DNA of 17,865 bases from Holophagaceae bacterium (GCA_025355915.1 JANXYT010000380.1:1-17865), one strand, 5' to 3'; numbered from the stretch's first letter, positions 1 to 7,564 are shown. A program made the numbers and translations. Notes: a model not told the origin generated them from the sequence alone.

Positions 1-438
1 GGGCCGCCGGCTCCGGTGGCTTTGCTCGCAGGCGGACTGGATGATCCGCGTCCAGCGGTCCTGGCGGGCAGAGGTCTTGGCGGCATCGAACTCGCTGCGC
101 TGGTAGACCACGGGCTGGATAAGCGTGACGCCCAGCTCCACCAGCGGCGGCAGCCAGTCGTCGAACAAGCTGAGCTGGGCCGGGATCGGCAGACAGGCCT
201 GAAGCGCGATGGGCGGTTCGCGGTCCTCCTGCAGGGGGGAGACGAGCCGGGCCACGGCGCGGCCCCGGTCCAGTTCCGCCAGGTCCGCCTTCCAGATCTG
301 GTCGCCCAGCACCAGTTCCAAGGCAGCGCCGGGCTTGAGGCGGAGGGCCATAAGATGGCGGGCGGCTTCGGGGTCGAGGGGGACCCGTTGGCCCTCCAGG
401 GCGGGCAGGGCATCCAGGAACAGGCGAGGCAGGCTCAT
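1..438 (-). CDS. rsmE: 16S rRNA m3U1498 methyltransferase RsmE, N-terminal part (runs off window)
   Basis: RsmE methylates N3 of U1498 in 16S rRNA of the assembled 30S subunit, using S-adenosylmethionine. The 146 visible residues begin MSLPRLFLDA and hold the small N-terminal PUA-like RNA-binding domain (about 1-75). The beginning of the SPOUT methyltransferase domain follows. The family pattern is readable: LVELGV, then P-V-x-x-x-R-S, then R-W-x-x-I-x-x-S-A-C-E-Q-S-x-R-x-x-x-P at the very edge. The SAM-binding knot at the C terminus lies outside the window, so the gene is cut by the window, not shown to be broken. The start at 438 is the first workable ATG; no good Shine-Dalgarno precedes it. 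It is divergent from the small exported protein at 633. Family recognition is from motifs only. Confidence 0.9.
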   Translation of the reverse strand, partial: MSLPRLFLDALPALEGQRVPLDPEAARHLMALRLKPGAALELVLGDQIWKADLAELDRGRAVARLVSPLQEDREPPIALQACLPIPAQLSLFDDWLPPLVELGVTLIQPVVYQRSEFDAAKTSARQDRWTRIIQSACEQSHRSRRP

Positions 439-632
439 TTGGACATGATGCGGGATTCCGGGCGGGCTTGGGTGAGGCAGGCTGCATCAGCTAGGCCGAT
501 CCAACGAGGCAAGCTTCTACGGGGGCTTCCCTCAACCTTTCGCGAATTCTTGGGGTCAAGTCAGATACCCATCTGGCATGGGACGTGAGTAGTCCACCCT
601 GGGGCCGTTGCCCCTGACCGAAAGGAATCACC

Positions 633-989
633 ATGAACGCAGGTCGTGTCACCGCCGCCATCTTCGGTTCGCTGCTTCTGGGCGCCTCGCTCGTGGCCCA
701 GACCCCCGAACCGGGCACCCAGACCGCCACTCCCAAGCGCGAACAGCAGATGGAGAAGCGCGCTGAGCGTCAGCAGAAGCGCATTGGCCAGGGGGTCAGC
801 AGCGGTTCCCTGACCCCGAAAGAAACCGTCCGCCTGGAGCGCCAGGAGGGGAAGATCAACCGGGACATCGCCAAGGCCGAGGCCGATGGCAAGATCACCA
901 AGAAGGAAGCCGGCAAGATCAACAAGGAACAGAACCGCGAAAGCCGCCGGATCAAGCGGCAGAAGCACGACGCCCAGACCCGCAAGTAG
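633..989 (+). CDS. Small exported, highly basic protein of unknown function (118 aa)
   Basis: The first 22 residues (MNAGRVTAAIF, then GSLLLGASLVAQ) look like a cleaved signal peptide with cutting near A-Q. The mature part is about 96 residues, almost all charged or polar, rich in Lys, Arg, Glu and Gln, and has no cysteine. It reads as one or two long amphipathic helices. A loose internal pattern recurs: RIGQGVSSGSLTPKE then KAEADGKITKKE, each a short turn followed by a helix start (x-G-x-[LI]-T-x-K-E). This could be two copies of a helix-loop-helix unit. A clear Shine-Dalgarno (AAGGAA, 622-627) sits 5-6 nt before the ATG. I do not recognise an experimentally defined family. A periplasmic chaperone-like, nucleic-acid-binding or structural role is possible but is speculation. 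Confidence 0.8.
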   Translation: MNAGRVTAAIFGSLLLGASLVAQTPEPGTQTATPKREQQMEKRAERQQKRIGQGVSSGSLTPKETVRLERQEGKINRDIAKAEADGKITKKEAGKINKEQNRESRRIKRQKHDAQTRK

Positions 990-1007
990 GGGGCGGCACG
1001 CTGGCAC

Positions 1008-1032
1008 CAGGGGGCCCACGGCGGGCCCCCTG
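1008..1032 (+). terminator. Strong GC hairpin after the small basic protein gene
   Basis: Ten-base perfect arms, 1008-1017 (CAGGGGGCCC) and 1023-1032 (GGGCCCCCTG), enclose a 5-base loop. It begins 18 bases after the stop codon at 989. No T-tract follows, so it is not a classic intrinsic terminator. It may stabilise the mRNA 3' end or work with Rho, and it separates this gene from the TerC gene. Confidence 0.45.
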
Positions 1033-1096
1033 CGCGTTAAGGGGTTGGATGCCAGGCTCCTTCCAATCCAGATAAGCTGATGGTCCGGGAGGACCC

Positions 1097-2041
1097 TTGG
1101 TCGACGCTCTGCTGCAAGCCGCGCCCTGGTGGGCCTGGGCTGGATTCCACGCCTTCGTATTTCTGATGCTGGCCTTGGATCTGGGCGTCTTTAACCGGAA
1201 GGTGCATGCCCCATCGGTCCGCGAGGCGGCCGTCTGGAGTTCGGTCTGGATCTGTCTGGCGCTCATCTTCAACGCCCTGATCTTCCAGGCCGAGGGCACC
1301 CAGAAAGCCCTGGAGTGGTTGACGGGCTACGTGCTGGAAAAGTCCCTCAGTGTGGACAACCTCTTTGTGTTCGTCCTGGTGTTCCAGAGTTTCCAGGTGG
1401 ATTTGCGCCACCAGCATCGGGTGCTGTTCTGGGGTGTGTTCGGGGCGCTGATCATGCGGGCGGCCATGATCCTGGCGGGTACGGCCCTGTTGAACCGCTT
1501 CGAGTGGATGATGTATGTGTTTGGCGGCTTCCTGGTCTATACGGGCTTGAAGATGCTGCTGGTGCAGGGTGAGGATACCGACCCCACGCAGAATGCCATG
1601 GTGCGGGCCTTCAAGCGAATCGTGCCCTACGACGAGAACGGCGGCCACGAGCATTTCTGGGTGGTGCGGGAAGGCCGGCGCTTCGCCACCCCCATGCTGC
1701 TGGTGCTCCTGACCATCGAGGTGACGGACCTGGTCTTCGCCGTGGATTCCATCCCTGCGGTGCTGGCTGTGAGCCGCGATCCGTTCGTGGTCTACACCTC
1801 AAATATCTTCGCCATCATGGGCCTGCGGAGCCTCTACTTCCTGCTGGCCAAGATGATGGACCGCTTCCATCGCCTGAAGACGGGCCTGGCCGTGGTGCTG
1901 GCCTTCGTGGGTGTGAAGATGTGCATCGCGAACTGGGTTCACATCCCGGTGCAGTACAGCCTGTTGGTCATCGCCGCGATCCTGGCCGGTAGTGTGGTTG
2001 CGAGCCTGGCCTGGCCCGCGGAGCAGGACGGCGCCGAGTGA
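1097..2041 (+). CDS. TerC/Alx-family integral membrane protein
   Basis: This is a multi-spanning inner-membrane protein of 314 residues, close to the usual Alx/TerC length. Known members include E. coli Alx and tellurite-resistance TerC. They are linked to Mn2+ export or metal loading of secreted proteins; the substrate here cannot be told from sequence. Family hallmarks are visible: LEKSLSVDNLFVF at about 80-92 (acidic D87) and TIEVTDLVFAVDSIPAVLA at about 206-224 (E208, D211, D217). These intramembrane acidic residues are the likely ion ligands. The start is TTG at 1097, with GGGAGGA immediately upstream at 1087-1093; the ATG at 1080 is out of frame. The stop overlaps the start of ribF (TGATG), so the two are probably co-transcribed and coupled. 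I see no yybP-ykoY-like manganese riboswitch in the 107-bp leader. Confidence 0.92.
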   Translation: MVDALLQAAPWWAWAGFHAFVFLMLALDLGVFNRKVHAPSVREAAVWSSVWICLALIFNALIFQAEGTQKALEWLTGYVLEKSLSVDNLFVFVLVFQSFQVDLRHQHRVLFWGVFGALIMRAAMILAGTALLNRFEWMMYVFGGFLVYTGLKMLLVQGEDTDPTQNAMVRAFKRIVPYDENGGHEHFWVVREGRRFATPMLLVLLTIEVTDLVFAVDSIPAVLAVSRDPFVVYTSNIFAIMGLRSLYFLLAKMMDRFHRLKTGLAVVLAFVGVKMCIANWVHIPVQYSLLVIAAILAGSVVASLAWPAEQDGAE

Positions 2042-2976
2042 TGGAAGTCTGGCGTCATGCCCTGGAGGTCGCGCCGTCCTCCGGCCCCTTCGTGGTCACC
2101 CTGGGCACCTTTGACGGGGTCCATGCGGGCCACAGGGAACTGCTGCGGGTGGCGGCGGGCCGGGCGCGGGCGCTGGGTCAGCGGGCGGCGGTGGTGACCT
2201 TTGATCCCCATCCGGCGGTGGTGGTGGCCCCCCAGCGCCGACCCAAACTGCTCATGACCCTGGAGCAGCGACTGGCTGCTTTCGCGGCCGAAGGCATGGA
2301 CCTGGCCTGGGTGATCCCCTTCAGCCGGGGTTTTTCCGAGCTGGAACCGGAGGCCTTCCTGGATCGGATCCGGCGGATCCTGGCGCCGGTTGAGGTGCAC
2401 GTGGGCCGCGCCTTCTGTTTCGGCAGGGACCGCAGTGGCACCGTGGAGACCCTGGAGGCCTGGGGCGCCGCGCACGGCTGCCAGGTGCATACGCTGGCCC
2501 TGCGCGCGCCGGACGGAGGCCGCTTGTCCAGCACGCGCATTCGGGAGGCCCTGGACCTGGGCGATGTGGAGGCCGCGGCGCAGCTGCTGGGACATCCCTA
2601 CGCCCTGACGGGTGTGGTGGTGGAGGGCGATCGCCGCGGTCGCCACTTGGGTTTTCCCACCGCAAATCTGGCCTGGGAGCAGGAGCAGCTGCCGGCCTTC
2701 GGGGTCTACGTGACCGAAGCGTTCCTGCCTCACCATGGCGGTTCACACCCGGGCCTTACCAACGTGGGCGAGAAACCCACCTTTGAGGGCCAGTGCCTCA
2801 CGGTGGAGACTCATCTGCCGGGCTTTGAGGGCGATCTCTATGGCGCCCACATGGCGGTGCGATTCCTCCATCGCATCCGCGGCGAGGCCAAGTTCGCGTC
2901 CGTGGATCACCTGCGGGATCAGATTGCGAAGGACGTCGTCGAGGGCATGGCGTGGTGGTCTGGCCACCGGAGCTGA
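2041..2976 (+). CDS. ribF: Bifunctional riboflavin kinase / FAD synthetase RibF
   Basis: RibF converts riboflavin to FMN and then to FAD in the cytoplasm using ATP. Its 311 residues match the normal family length and both domains are complete. The N-terminal nucleotidyltransferase has TLGTFDGVHAGH at 20-31 (HxGH-type ATP site) and GRLSSTRIREAL at 160-171. The C-terminal flavokinase has GDRRGRHLGFPTANL at 196-210 with the essential P-T-A-N, then N-V-G-x-K-P-T-F and ETHLPGFEGDLYG at about 256-268. The start is uncertain between ATG 2041 and the GTG three bases upstream (2038). AGGA at 2025-2028 is nearer the ideal spacing for GTG, while ATG gives the usual 1-base overlap with the TerC stop. Nothing unusual is seen in the catalytic motifs. 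Confidence 0.96.
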   Translation: MEVWRHALEVAPSSGPFVVTLGTFDGVHAGHRELLRVAAGRARALGQRAAVVTFDPHPAVVVAPQRRPKLLMTLEQRLAAFAAEGMDLAWVIPFSRGFSELEPEAFLDRIRRILAPVEVHVGRAFCFGRDRSGTVETLEAWGAAHGCQVHTLALRAPDGGRLSSTRIREALDLGDVEAAAQLLGHPYALTGVVVEGDRRGRHLGFPTANLAWEQEQLPAFGVYVTEAFLPHHGGSHPGLTNVGEKPTFEGQCLTVETHLPGFEGDLYGAHMAVRFLHRIRGEAKFASVDHLRDQIAKDVVEGMAWWSGHRS

Positions 2977-3060
2977 CACCCTGCTCGGGGCCTCAATAAA
3001 GGTTCTCTGGTTGGGACGTGATCCTACGGGGCCAGATCCAGGGCTTGTGGAAAGGTCACC

Positions 3061-3261
3061 TCAGCTGGCGGCGTCCACCCGCCAGCGGGTGAGGGGGCGC
3101 TCGGATAGATCCCAGATCTGGAATCCCTGGGGCAGCCGCCCCACGCCCAGGCGCCGCCGGATCTCGGCCTTGGCAGCATCAGGGCTTTCGGCCTCGACGG
3201 GGCCGTATTCCATGAAGTAGCCGCTGAACTTGTAACCGAAACGGCGAAAGGGGGTCCGCAT
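3061..3261 (-). CDS. Small conserved-looking orphan protein (66 aa)
   Basis: The protein starts MRTPFRRFGYKF and ends LTRWRVDAAS. It has a basic, aromatic N terminus, an acidic middle (EYGPVEAESPDAAKAEIRRRLG), and a C-terminal part with GFQIWDLSERP. It has no signal peptide, membrane helix or cysteine. The pattern of a beta hairpin, one helix (about 31-41) and a further strand suggests a small alpha/beta fold. I recognise no family. The start at ATG 3261 is chosen for two reasons. GGAG lies five bases upstream, and a near-consensus promoter (3288-3316) predicts transcription from about 3281. That excludes the longer GTG start at 3285. It lies alone between ribF (convergent) and another minus-strand gene. 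Confidence 0.7.
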   Translation of the reverse strand: MRTPFRRFGYKFSGYFMEYGPVEAESPDAAKAEIRRRLGVGRLPQGFQIWDLSERPLTRWRVDAAS

Positions 3262-3287
3262 GGGAGCTCCGTAGGTCTCGTTCACCC

Positions 3288-3316
3288 ATTATTCGTCTTT
3301 TTTTCGCTGATGTCAA
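3288..3316 (-). promoter_or_regulatory. Near-consensus sigma-70 promoter for the 66-aa protein gene
   Basis: On the minus strand the -35 box is a perfect TTGACA (3316-3311). The spacer is exactly 17 bases (3310-3294) and contains a run of seven A residues. The -10 box is AATAAT (3293-3288), 5 of 6 matches to TATAAT. The predicted transcript begins near 3281 and gives a leader of about 20 bases containing the GGAG ribosome-binding site. This is the best promoter match I found in the window. Confidence 0.75.
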
Positions 3317-3426
3317 GGCCTGGGCTCGGGAAAAATTCAGGGGGTGGGGCGTCGGGCGTCCTTCCAATATGCCGAAAGCGAATGGACAGCGGCTGTCAAA
3401 TTCAGGCGAATCCGACTCCCCGCGAA

Positions 3427-3732
3427 TCAGTGGAGCCAGAGTTCCACTCGCCCCTGAAAGGGCGGCGCCAGGGGGCGGGGCAAGGGCCGGAGAAAGACGC
3501 GGTCATCGTCGCAGTCATAGCGGCGCTCGTAACGGCGCTCGTCACGGCGGACGTAGCGGTGATCGTGGCCGCGACGCTCCCAGCGATCCGCCTCCCAGCG
3601 GCGCTCGTACCCGCGATGGTACGGGCGAAAGGAATCCTCGACCATCATTCGGCGGGGGCCACGCCAATGGTCGCGGGCGGGCAAGGGCAAGGCCACGAGG
3701 GCCACGAGGGCGAGCAGGACCAGATGTCGCAT
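3427..3732 (-). CDS. Small exported Arg/Tyr/His/Asp-rich protein of unknown function (101 aa)
   Basis: The ATG at 3732 has an excellent Shine-Dalgarno (GGAGG) five bases upstream, which sets the start; the open frame continues upstream but that part is not expected to be translated. Residues 1-20 (MRHLVLLALVALVALPLPAR) form a typical signal peptide with cutting near A19. The mature part is about 80 residues of low complexity, with RRW, RRY and RRDERRYERRYD repeats, many His and Asp, and a hydrophobic tail ending RVELWLH. One cysteine is present. A metal-binding, envelope-associated or polyanion-binding role could be imagined from the composition. No family is recognised and no function is claimed. 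The low-complexity region is coded by imperfect CGC/CGG-rich repeats at about 3510-3580. Confidence 0.7.
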   Translation of the reverse strand: MRHLVLLALVALVALPLPARDHWRGPRRMMVEDSFRPYHRGYERRWEADRWERRGHDHRYVRRDERRYERRYDCDDDRVFLRPLPRPLAPPFQGRVELWLH

Positions 3733-3901
3733 GGTGCCTCCATCTCGGGGCGGGATGACAAAGGCCCCGGTCCTGGGAGTTCTCACATCCCGTGCCAAGG
3801 TTGAAAGGCCAATAACGACATTGCTTTGGGTGTTTCTCCCGGCTCGTGAGACCGCGCGAAGTGCAACATTCGGCCCCGCCGCGTGGCAGGGGGCGACATC
3901 C

Positions 3902-4516
3902 TCACCCCTTCCGGCGATCCCCCACCACCACCGCGGGCACGCCCGCCACGATGGCCCACTCCGGCACTTCCCTCGTGACCACGGCGCCCATGGCCACCAC
4001 CGCATGGTCGCCGATGACGACGCCGTCCGTGATGCCCGCGTTTGCGCCGATCCACACATCGCGGCCGACGCGGATGCCGCGGGAGCGCACGGGCTGATCC
4101 TTGATGTCGCGGTCCGGCTTCAGTCCGTGGTCGAAAGCATAGATGGCCGCACCGCTGGCGATGCGGGTGCCGTCGCCGATCACGAGACCCTTCCGCCCGC
4201 CGTCGAGCCGGGCCCCGGCATTGACGCTGACGTCATTCCCGAGGGTGATGGGGCCGTGCAGGAAGGCCTGCGCGGCGATGGCGCAGCGGTCGCCCAGCAC
4301 CACAGCTCGACCGGGCTCCCCGAAAATGGCGGCGTCCGGGGCAATGAAGCAGCCTTCGCCGAGCTGAACGGTCTCCTGAGCGATGAGACGCGCCTGGACC
4401 TCCGCCTGCCAGGACTCGGCCCAGGCCCGGTGCCGCTGCTTCAGGGCGAAGTAGAGCCAGGGCATCCAGGCCAGGCGTCGCTTGTGCTGGTCGCGAAGGG
4501 ATTCGGGATCGGGCAT
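3902..4516 (-). CDS. Left-handed beta-helix (hexapeptide repeat) O-acyltransferase
   Basis: This is a 204-residue enzyme of the trimeric LbH acyltransferase superfamily (maltose/galactoside acetyltransferase, CysE/XAT-like), which moves an acetyl group from acetyl-CoA to a hydroxyl. An N-terminal helical part (about 1-45, with RDQHKRRLAWMPWLYF) precedes hexapeptide repeats such as IAPDAAIFG, ITLGNDVSV and VIGDGTRIASGAAI. A loop with the likely catalytic His follows (AIYAFDHGL). The C-terminal signature is DVWIGANAGITDGVVIGDHAVVAMGAVV then VPEWAIVAGVPA, which binds CoA. The acceptor cannot be predicted; no glycan operon surrounds it. The start is the Met at 4516. The in-frame region upstream crosses a repeat and is probably not coding. 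No Shine-Dalgarno is visible before it. Confidence 0.87.
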   Translation of the reverse strand: MPDPESLRDQHKRRLAWMPWLYFALKQRHRAWAESWQAEVQARLIAQETVQLGEGCFIAPDAAIFGEPGRAVVLGDRCAIAAQAFLHGPITLGNDVSVNAGARLDGGRKGLVIGDGTRIASGAAIYAFDHGLKPDRDIKDQPVRSRGIRVGRDVWIGANAGITDGVVIGDHAVVAMGAVVTREVPEWAIVAGVPAVVVGDRRKG

Positions 4517-4543
4517 GGGGTAAGGGTAGTGGAAGGAGCGGGA

Positions 4544-4704
4544 GTCTGGAGTCTGGAGGTACTGCTCTCTGGGCGGATCACAGGGCCGCGTTGAATCGTT
4601 CGGTTTGGACTCGACCCACACGAACAGCTTGGCCCAAAGTGAGAAAGAAAATGCGGCCCAAGGCCGCCACAGGAATCCGTATCTCTAGTCTCCAGACTCC
4701 AGAC
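4544..4704. repeat. 161-bp element bounded by 15-bp perfect inverted repeats
   Basis: The left arm GTCTGGAGTCTGGAG (4544-4558) is the exact reverse complement of the right arm CTCCAGACTCCAGAC (4690-4704). Each arm is itself two tandem copies of the 7-mer GTCTGGA (the second lacks nothing but its partner's context), and the left side has a further partial unit (GGA at 4541-4543). The 131-bp interior has no convincing reading frame. The element occupies most of the 229-bp gap between the divergent acetyltransferase and MarC genes. It could be a MITE-like or palindromic intergenic repeat, or a large hairpin. No flanking target duplication is evident. Confidence 0.6.
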
Positions 4705-4733
4705 CATAGACTGCACCCACCGGCCCCACCCGC

Positions 4734-4745
4734 TAGACTTCCCCC
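4734..4745 (+). promoter_or_regulatory. Possible -10 box for a leaderless MarC transcript
   Basis: TAGACT (4734-4739) resembles the bacterial -10 consensus TATAAT and ends six bases before the MarC ATG, the spacing expected when transcription starts at or next to the start codon. The six bases between are TCCCCC, with no Shine-Dalgarno. No convincing -35 box lies 16-18 bases upstream. The call is weak. Confidence 0.3.
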
Positions 4746-5432
4746 ATGCCCCACCTCGGCCCCCTGCCTACCCTGTCGTTCGCCCTCGGGGTGACCACCT
4801 CGCTGTTTTCGGTGCTCAACCCCATCAGCGCCGCGGCCATCTTCGCCAGCGTCACCGTGGGCATGGACCGCAAAACCCTGCGGAGAAGTGCCAAGAAGGC
4901 CGCCCTGACGGCGGGCGCGGCCATGCTGGTCTTCGCCCTGGTGGGCCAGTTCATCTTCAGCTTCTTCGGCTTCACGGCCCTGGCCATGCGTTTTGTGGGC
5001 GGGGTGTTGGTGCTCTACCGCGCCATCTCGATGCTTTACGGCGAGGATCCCCGCGAACGGACCACGGAGGACGAAAAGGCCGAGGCCAGCCTGAAGCATC
5101 CCGAGGACTTTGCCATCATTCCCTTCGGCATTCCCCTGCTGGCCGGGCCCGGCACCCTGTCGACGGTGATGGGCATGATCGCGGGCGTGACCTGGTGGGA
5201 ATACGGGGTGGTGCTGCTGGCCATCCTCGCGAACACCTGGGCGACCTACCTGTTTCTGCGCAAGGCCCCCGCCGTGTTCGCCCGCATCGGCGCCATCGGC
5301 ACCAAGGTGGTGAACAAGCTCATGGGCCTCATCCTGGCGGCCGTGGCCATGCAGTTCCTCATCAACGGCGTGAAGGCGCTCTACATCGAGATGCAGCAGG
5401 CGCCGCCCACGGCCATTGTCTCGACGAAATAG
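4746..5432 (+). CDS. MarC-family integral membrane protein
   Basis: This is a 228-residue protein with about six membrane segments, at approximately 10-35, 52-78, 80-98, 127-150, 152-170 and 190-215. Family marks are SVLNPISAAAIF near 22-33 (conserved N-P in the first helix) and IPFGIPLLAGPGTLSTVMG near 121-139, with the conserved P-L-x-x-G-P-G re-entrant motif. E. coli MarC was once linked to multiple antibiotic resistance, but that role is not supported and the transported substrate is unknown. The charged cytoplasmic loop GEDPRERTTEDEKAEASLKHPEDF separates the halves. The ATG at 4746 lacks a Shine-Dalgarno and may be read from a leaderless mRNA. The gene is convergent with the peroxidase gene, with a repeat-filled gap between them. 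Confidence 0.9.
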   Translation: MPHLGPLPTLSFALGVTTSLFSVLNPISAAAIFASVTVGMDRKTLRRSAKKAALTAGAAMLVFALVGQFIFSFFGFTALAMRFVGGVLVLYRAISMLYGEDPRERTTEDEKAEASLKHPEDFAIIPFGIPLLAGPGTLSTVMGMIAGVTWWEYGVVLLAILANTWATYLFLRKAPAVFARIGAIGTKVVNKLMGLILAAVAMQFLINGVKALYIEMQQAPPTAIVSTK

Positions 5433-5435
5433 GCT

Positions 5436-5760
5436 GGCCGCGGAAGCCACAGAATGTGCGCGGAAACCACGGAATAAAATCAGGACCTGATTATCGGTGA
5501 GACTCCGCTTGAGGAGCAGGAAACCGTAGATGCCTCAGCTGACGCAGAAAGGCCTTGGGTCCACAGATTCCACCGATTCACACAGATCAAAACGGAGGCC
5601 GCCTTCGGCGTGCCCATGCGCGTTGGGTCGGCGCCAATCTGTGAAAATCTGTGGTTCCCGCTTTTGGGCTTGAAAAGAATCAGGCTGAGGGTCCCCGATA
5701 AGCGGGAATCAGGAATGCATTTCCCGCGCCTTCTGTGTGGATTCCGTGTTTTTCGCGACC
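5436..5760. repeat. Nested inverted-repeat element filling the marC-peroxidase gap (about 325 bp)
   Basis: The 344-bp region 5433-5776 has no gene I can support. Its outer ends, 5436-5455 and 5741-5760, are inverted copies matching at 15 of 20 positions (core CACAGAAT against ATTCCGTG). Inside, CCACAGATT and CACAGAT words at about 5561-5587 face AATCTGTG-type words at about 5636-5654. AATCAGG-A-CCTGATT (5478-5492) is a small perfect palindrome. A CCTGATT/ATCGG pair near 5486-5497 faces CCCGATAAGCGGGAATCAGG near 5694-5713. The transcript of either strand could fold into one long interrupted stem. It resembles a decayed intergenic repeat family of CACAGA/TCTGTG words. It lies between two convergent genes, where it could serve as a bidirectional transcription stop. 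Confidence 0.55.
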
Positions 5761-5776
5761 AGCTGCCTTTGGCTGA

Positions 5777-6319
<543 letters not shown>

Positions 6320-6460
6320 GGGGACTCCGGGAGCGAATCCTTGGGTGCCGGCCGCCGCCCTCCCGTTCCAAGGGGCCCCGGGTCACCGGGGACTTCGCTC
6401 GGGTCGGCGAGGTGGATCCCCCACCCGCCGGCCCCTCGCCGGGGAAGGTGGCCCCCGGTC

Positions 6461-7564
6461 ATGCTGGATCCCATGCGCCTCGCCCCCCTCCAGCAGTACT
6501 TCCGGTCCCGCCTGCGGAAGCGGACGAGTTGGCTGGTGGTGATGGTCTTCGCGCTCGTGTTCACGGCGCTCCAGCTGATGGTGGTGCCCGCCTCCCTGCA
6601 GTCGCACCCGCCCGGTGTGCTGGTGAACGCCCTGCTCATGCCCTTCCTCGTGTCCTTCTGCTACGGATTTCTCACGCCCCTGCCCTGGCGTTGGAGTGGC
6701 GACGACCGGTCCCGGCCGTCCCTCCCGCGGGGGGTGGTCCAGGCGTTGCTGTTCAATGCAGCCGTCATTCTGGTGTTGGTGACCTTCAGCTGGTTCATGG
6801 TTCGGGACGCCAGCCTCAAGGCCGAGGCCCTGGGCCTGGCCAAAGGGACGAAGCCGACCTTCGCCAGCCTCCTGGCGACCAACATGCTGGGTGGAGTGCC
6901 GCTGATGACTATCATCGGGGCCATCATTTCGTTCGCCGGGATCACCGAAGAAGAGAAGGCTGCCGCGGAGGCCCGGCTGGAGGAGGCCCAGTGGGTGCTG
7001 CTGCGGGGCCAGCTGAGCCCCCATGTGTTGTTCAATTCCCTGAATGGGCTGGCGGAGCTGGTGCGTCAGGATCCCCTGGCTGCGGAACAGGCCATCCTTG
7101 ACTTGGCGGAGTTGTATCGGGCCCTGCTCCGCCACGGCGACCGGCCCAAGGCGCCCCTGGGAGACGAGCGGGCCCTGGTGCAGCGGTTCCTGGCGGTAGA
7201 GGGTCTTAGGCTCGGCGCCCGATTGCGGGCGCGATGGGATTGGGACGAAGCGCTGGATGGCGTGGAAGTCCCACCCTTTCTGCTTCAACCCCTGGTGGAG
7301 AACGCCCTGAAGCACGGCATCGCGCCCCATCCAGAGGGGGGCGACCTGGCCATCTCGCTCCAGCGCGAAGGCCGGGGCCTCCGCCTGCGGGTGGAGAACA
7401 CCGGTCGCGGGCTGGGCCTGGTGCCGGGGACCGGGGTCGGTCTTTGCAACCTGGAGGCCCGGCTTCGGCTGGCTTGCGGCCCGACCGCCGCGTTCCACCT
7501 GCGTTCCGAAGGCGCCCGCACCGTGGCCACCGTGGATCTCCCGAACCTGGAGCTGCCCCGATGA
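6461..7564 (+). CDS. LytS/YehU-type membrane sensor histidine kinase
   Basis: This is a 367-residue sensor kinase. Four predicted membrane helices (about 23-43, 54-72, 94-114, 140-160) form the sensor, with no large extracellular domain. A short linker helix follows (EEEKAAAEARLEEAQ). The His-kinase motif QLSPHVLFNSLNGL has phospho-acceptor His188; the family normally reads PHFLFN, so here Phe is Val. The ATPase domain has LLQPLVENALKHGI (Asn281), VENTGRG (311-317) and GTGVGLCNLEARL (323-335), all intact. ATG 6461 is the first in-frame start; ATG 6473 is an alternative. The stop overlaps the response regulator by 4 bp (ATGA), so the two act as a pair. The ligand cannot be inferred. Confidence 0.93.
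   Translation: MLDPMRLAPLQQYFRSRLRKRTSWLVVMVFALVFTALQLMVVPASLQSHPPGVLVNALLMPFLVSFCYGFLTPLPWRWSGDDRSRPSLPRGVVQALLFNAAVILVLVTFSWFMVRDASLKAEALGLAKGTKPTFASLLATNMLGGVPLMTIIGAIISFAGITEEEKAAAEARLEEAQWVLLRGQLSPHVLFNSLNGLAELVRQDPLAAEQAILDLAELYRALLRHGDRPKAPLGDERALVQRFLAVEGLRLGARLRARWDWDEALDGVEVPPFLLQPLVENALKHGIAPHPEGGDLAISLQREGRGLRLRVENTGRGLGLVPGTGVGLCNLEARLRLACGPTAAFHLRSEGARTVATVDLPNLELPR

Noticed and set aside
990..1096. Manganese (yybP-ykoY) riboswitch before the TerC-family gene
   Set aside because: Only a simple GC hairpin is present and it looks like the end of the previous gene; the riboswitch core motifs are not seen.
3285..3285. GTG start giving a 74-residue form of the orphan protein
   Set aside because: It lies upstream of the transcription start predicted from the TTGACA/AATAAT promoter and has no ribosome site.
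3781..3796. Sigma-54-like site (TTGGCACG... on the minus strand) upstream of the Arg/Tyr-rich protein gene
   Set aside because: The -24 part TGGCACG fits, but the -12 part reads GTGA instead of TTGC; no enhancer-binding activator is nearby.
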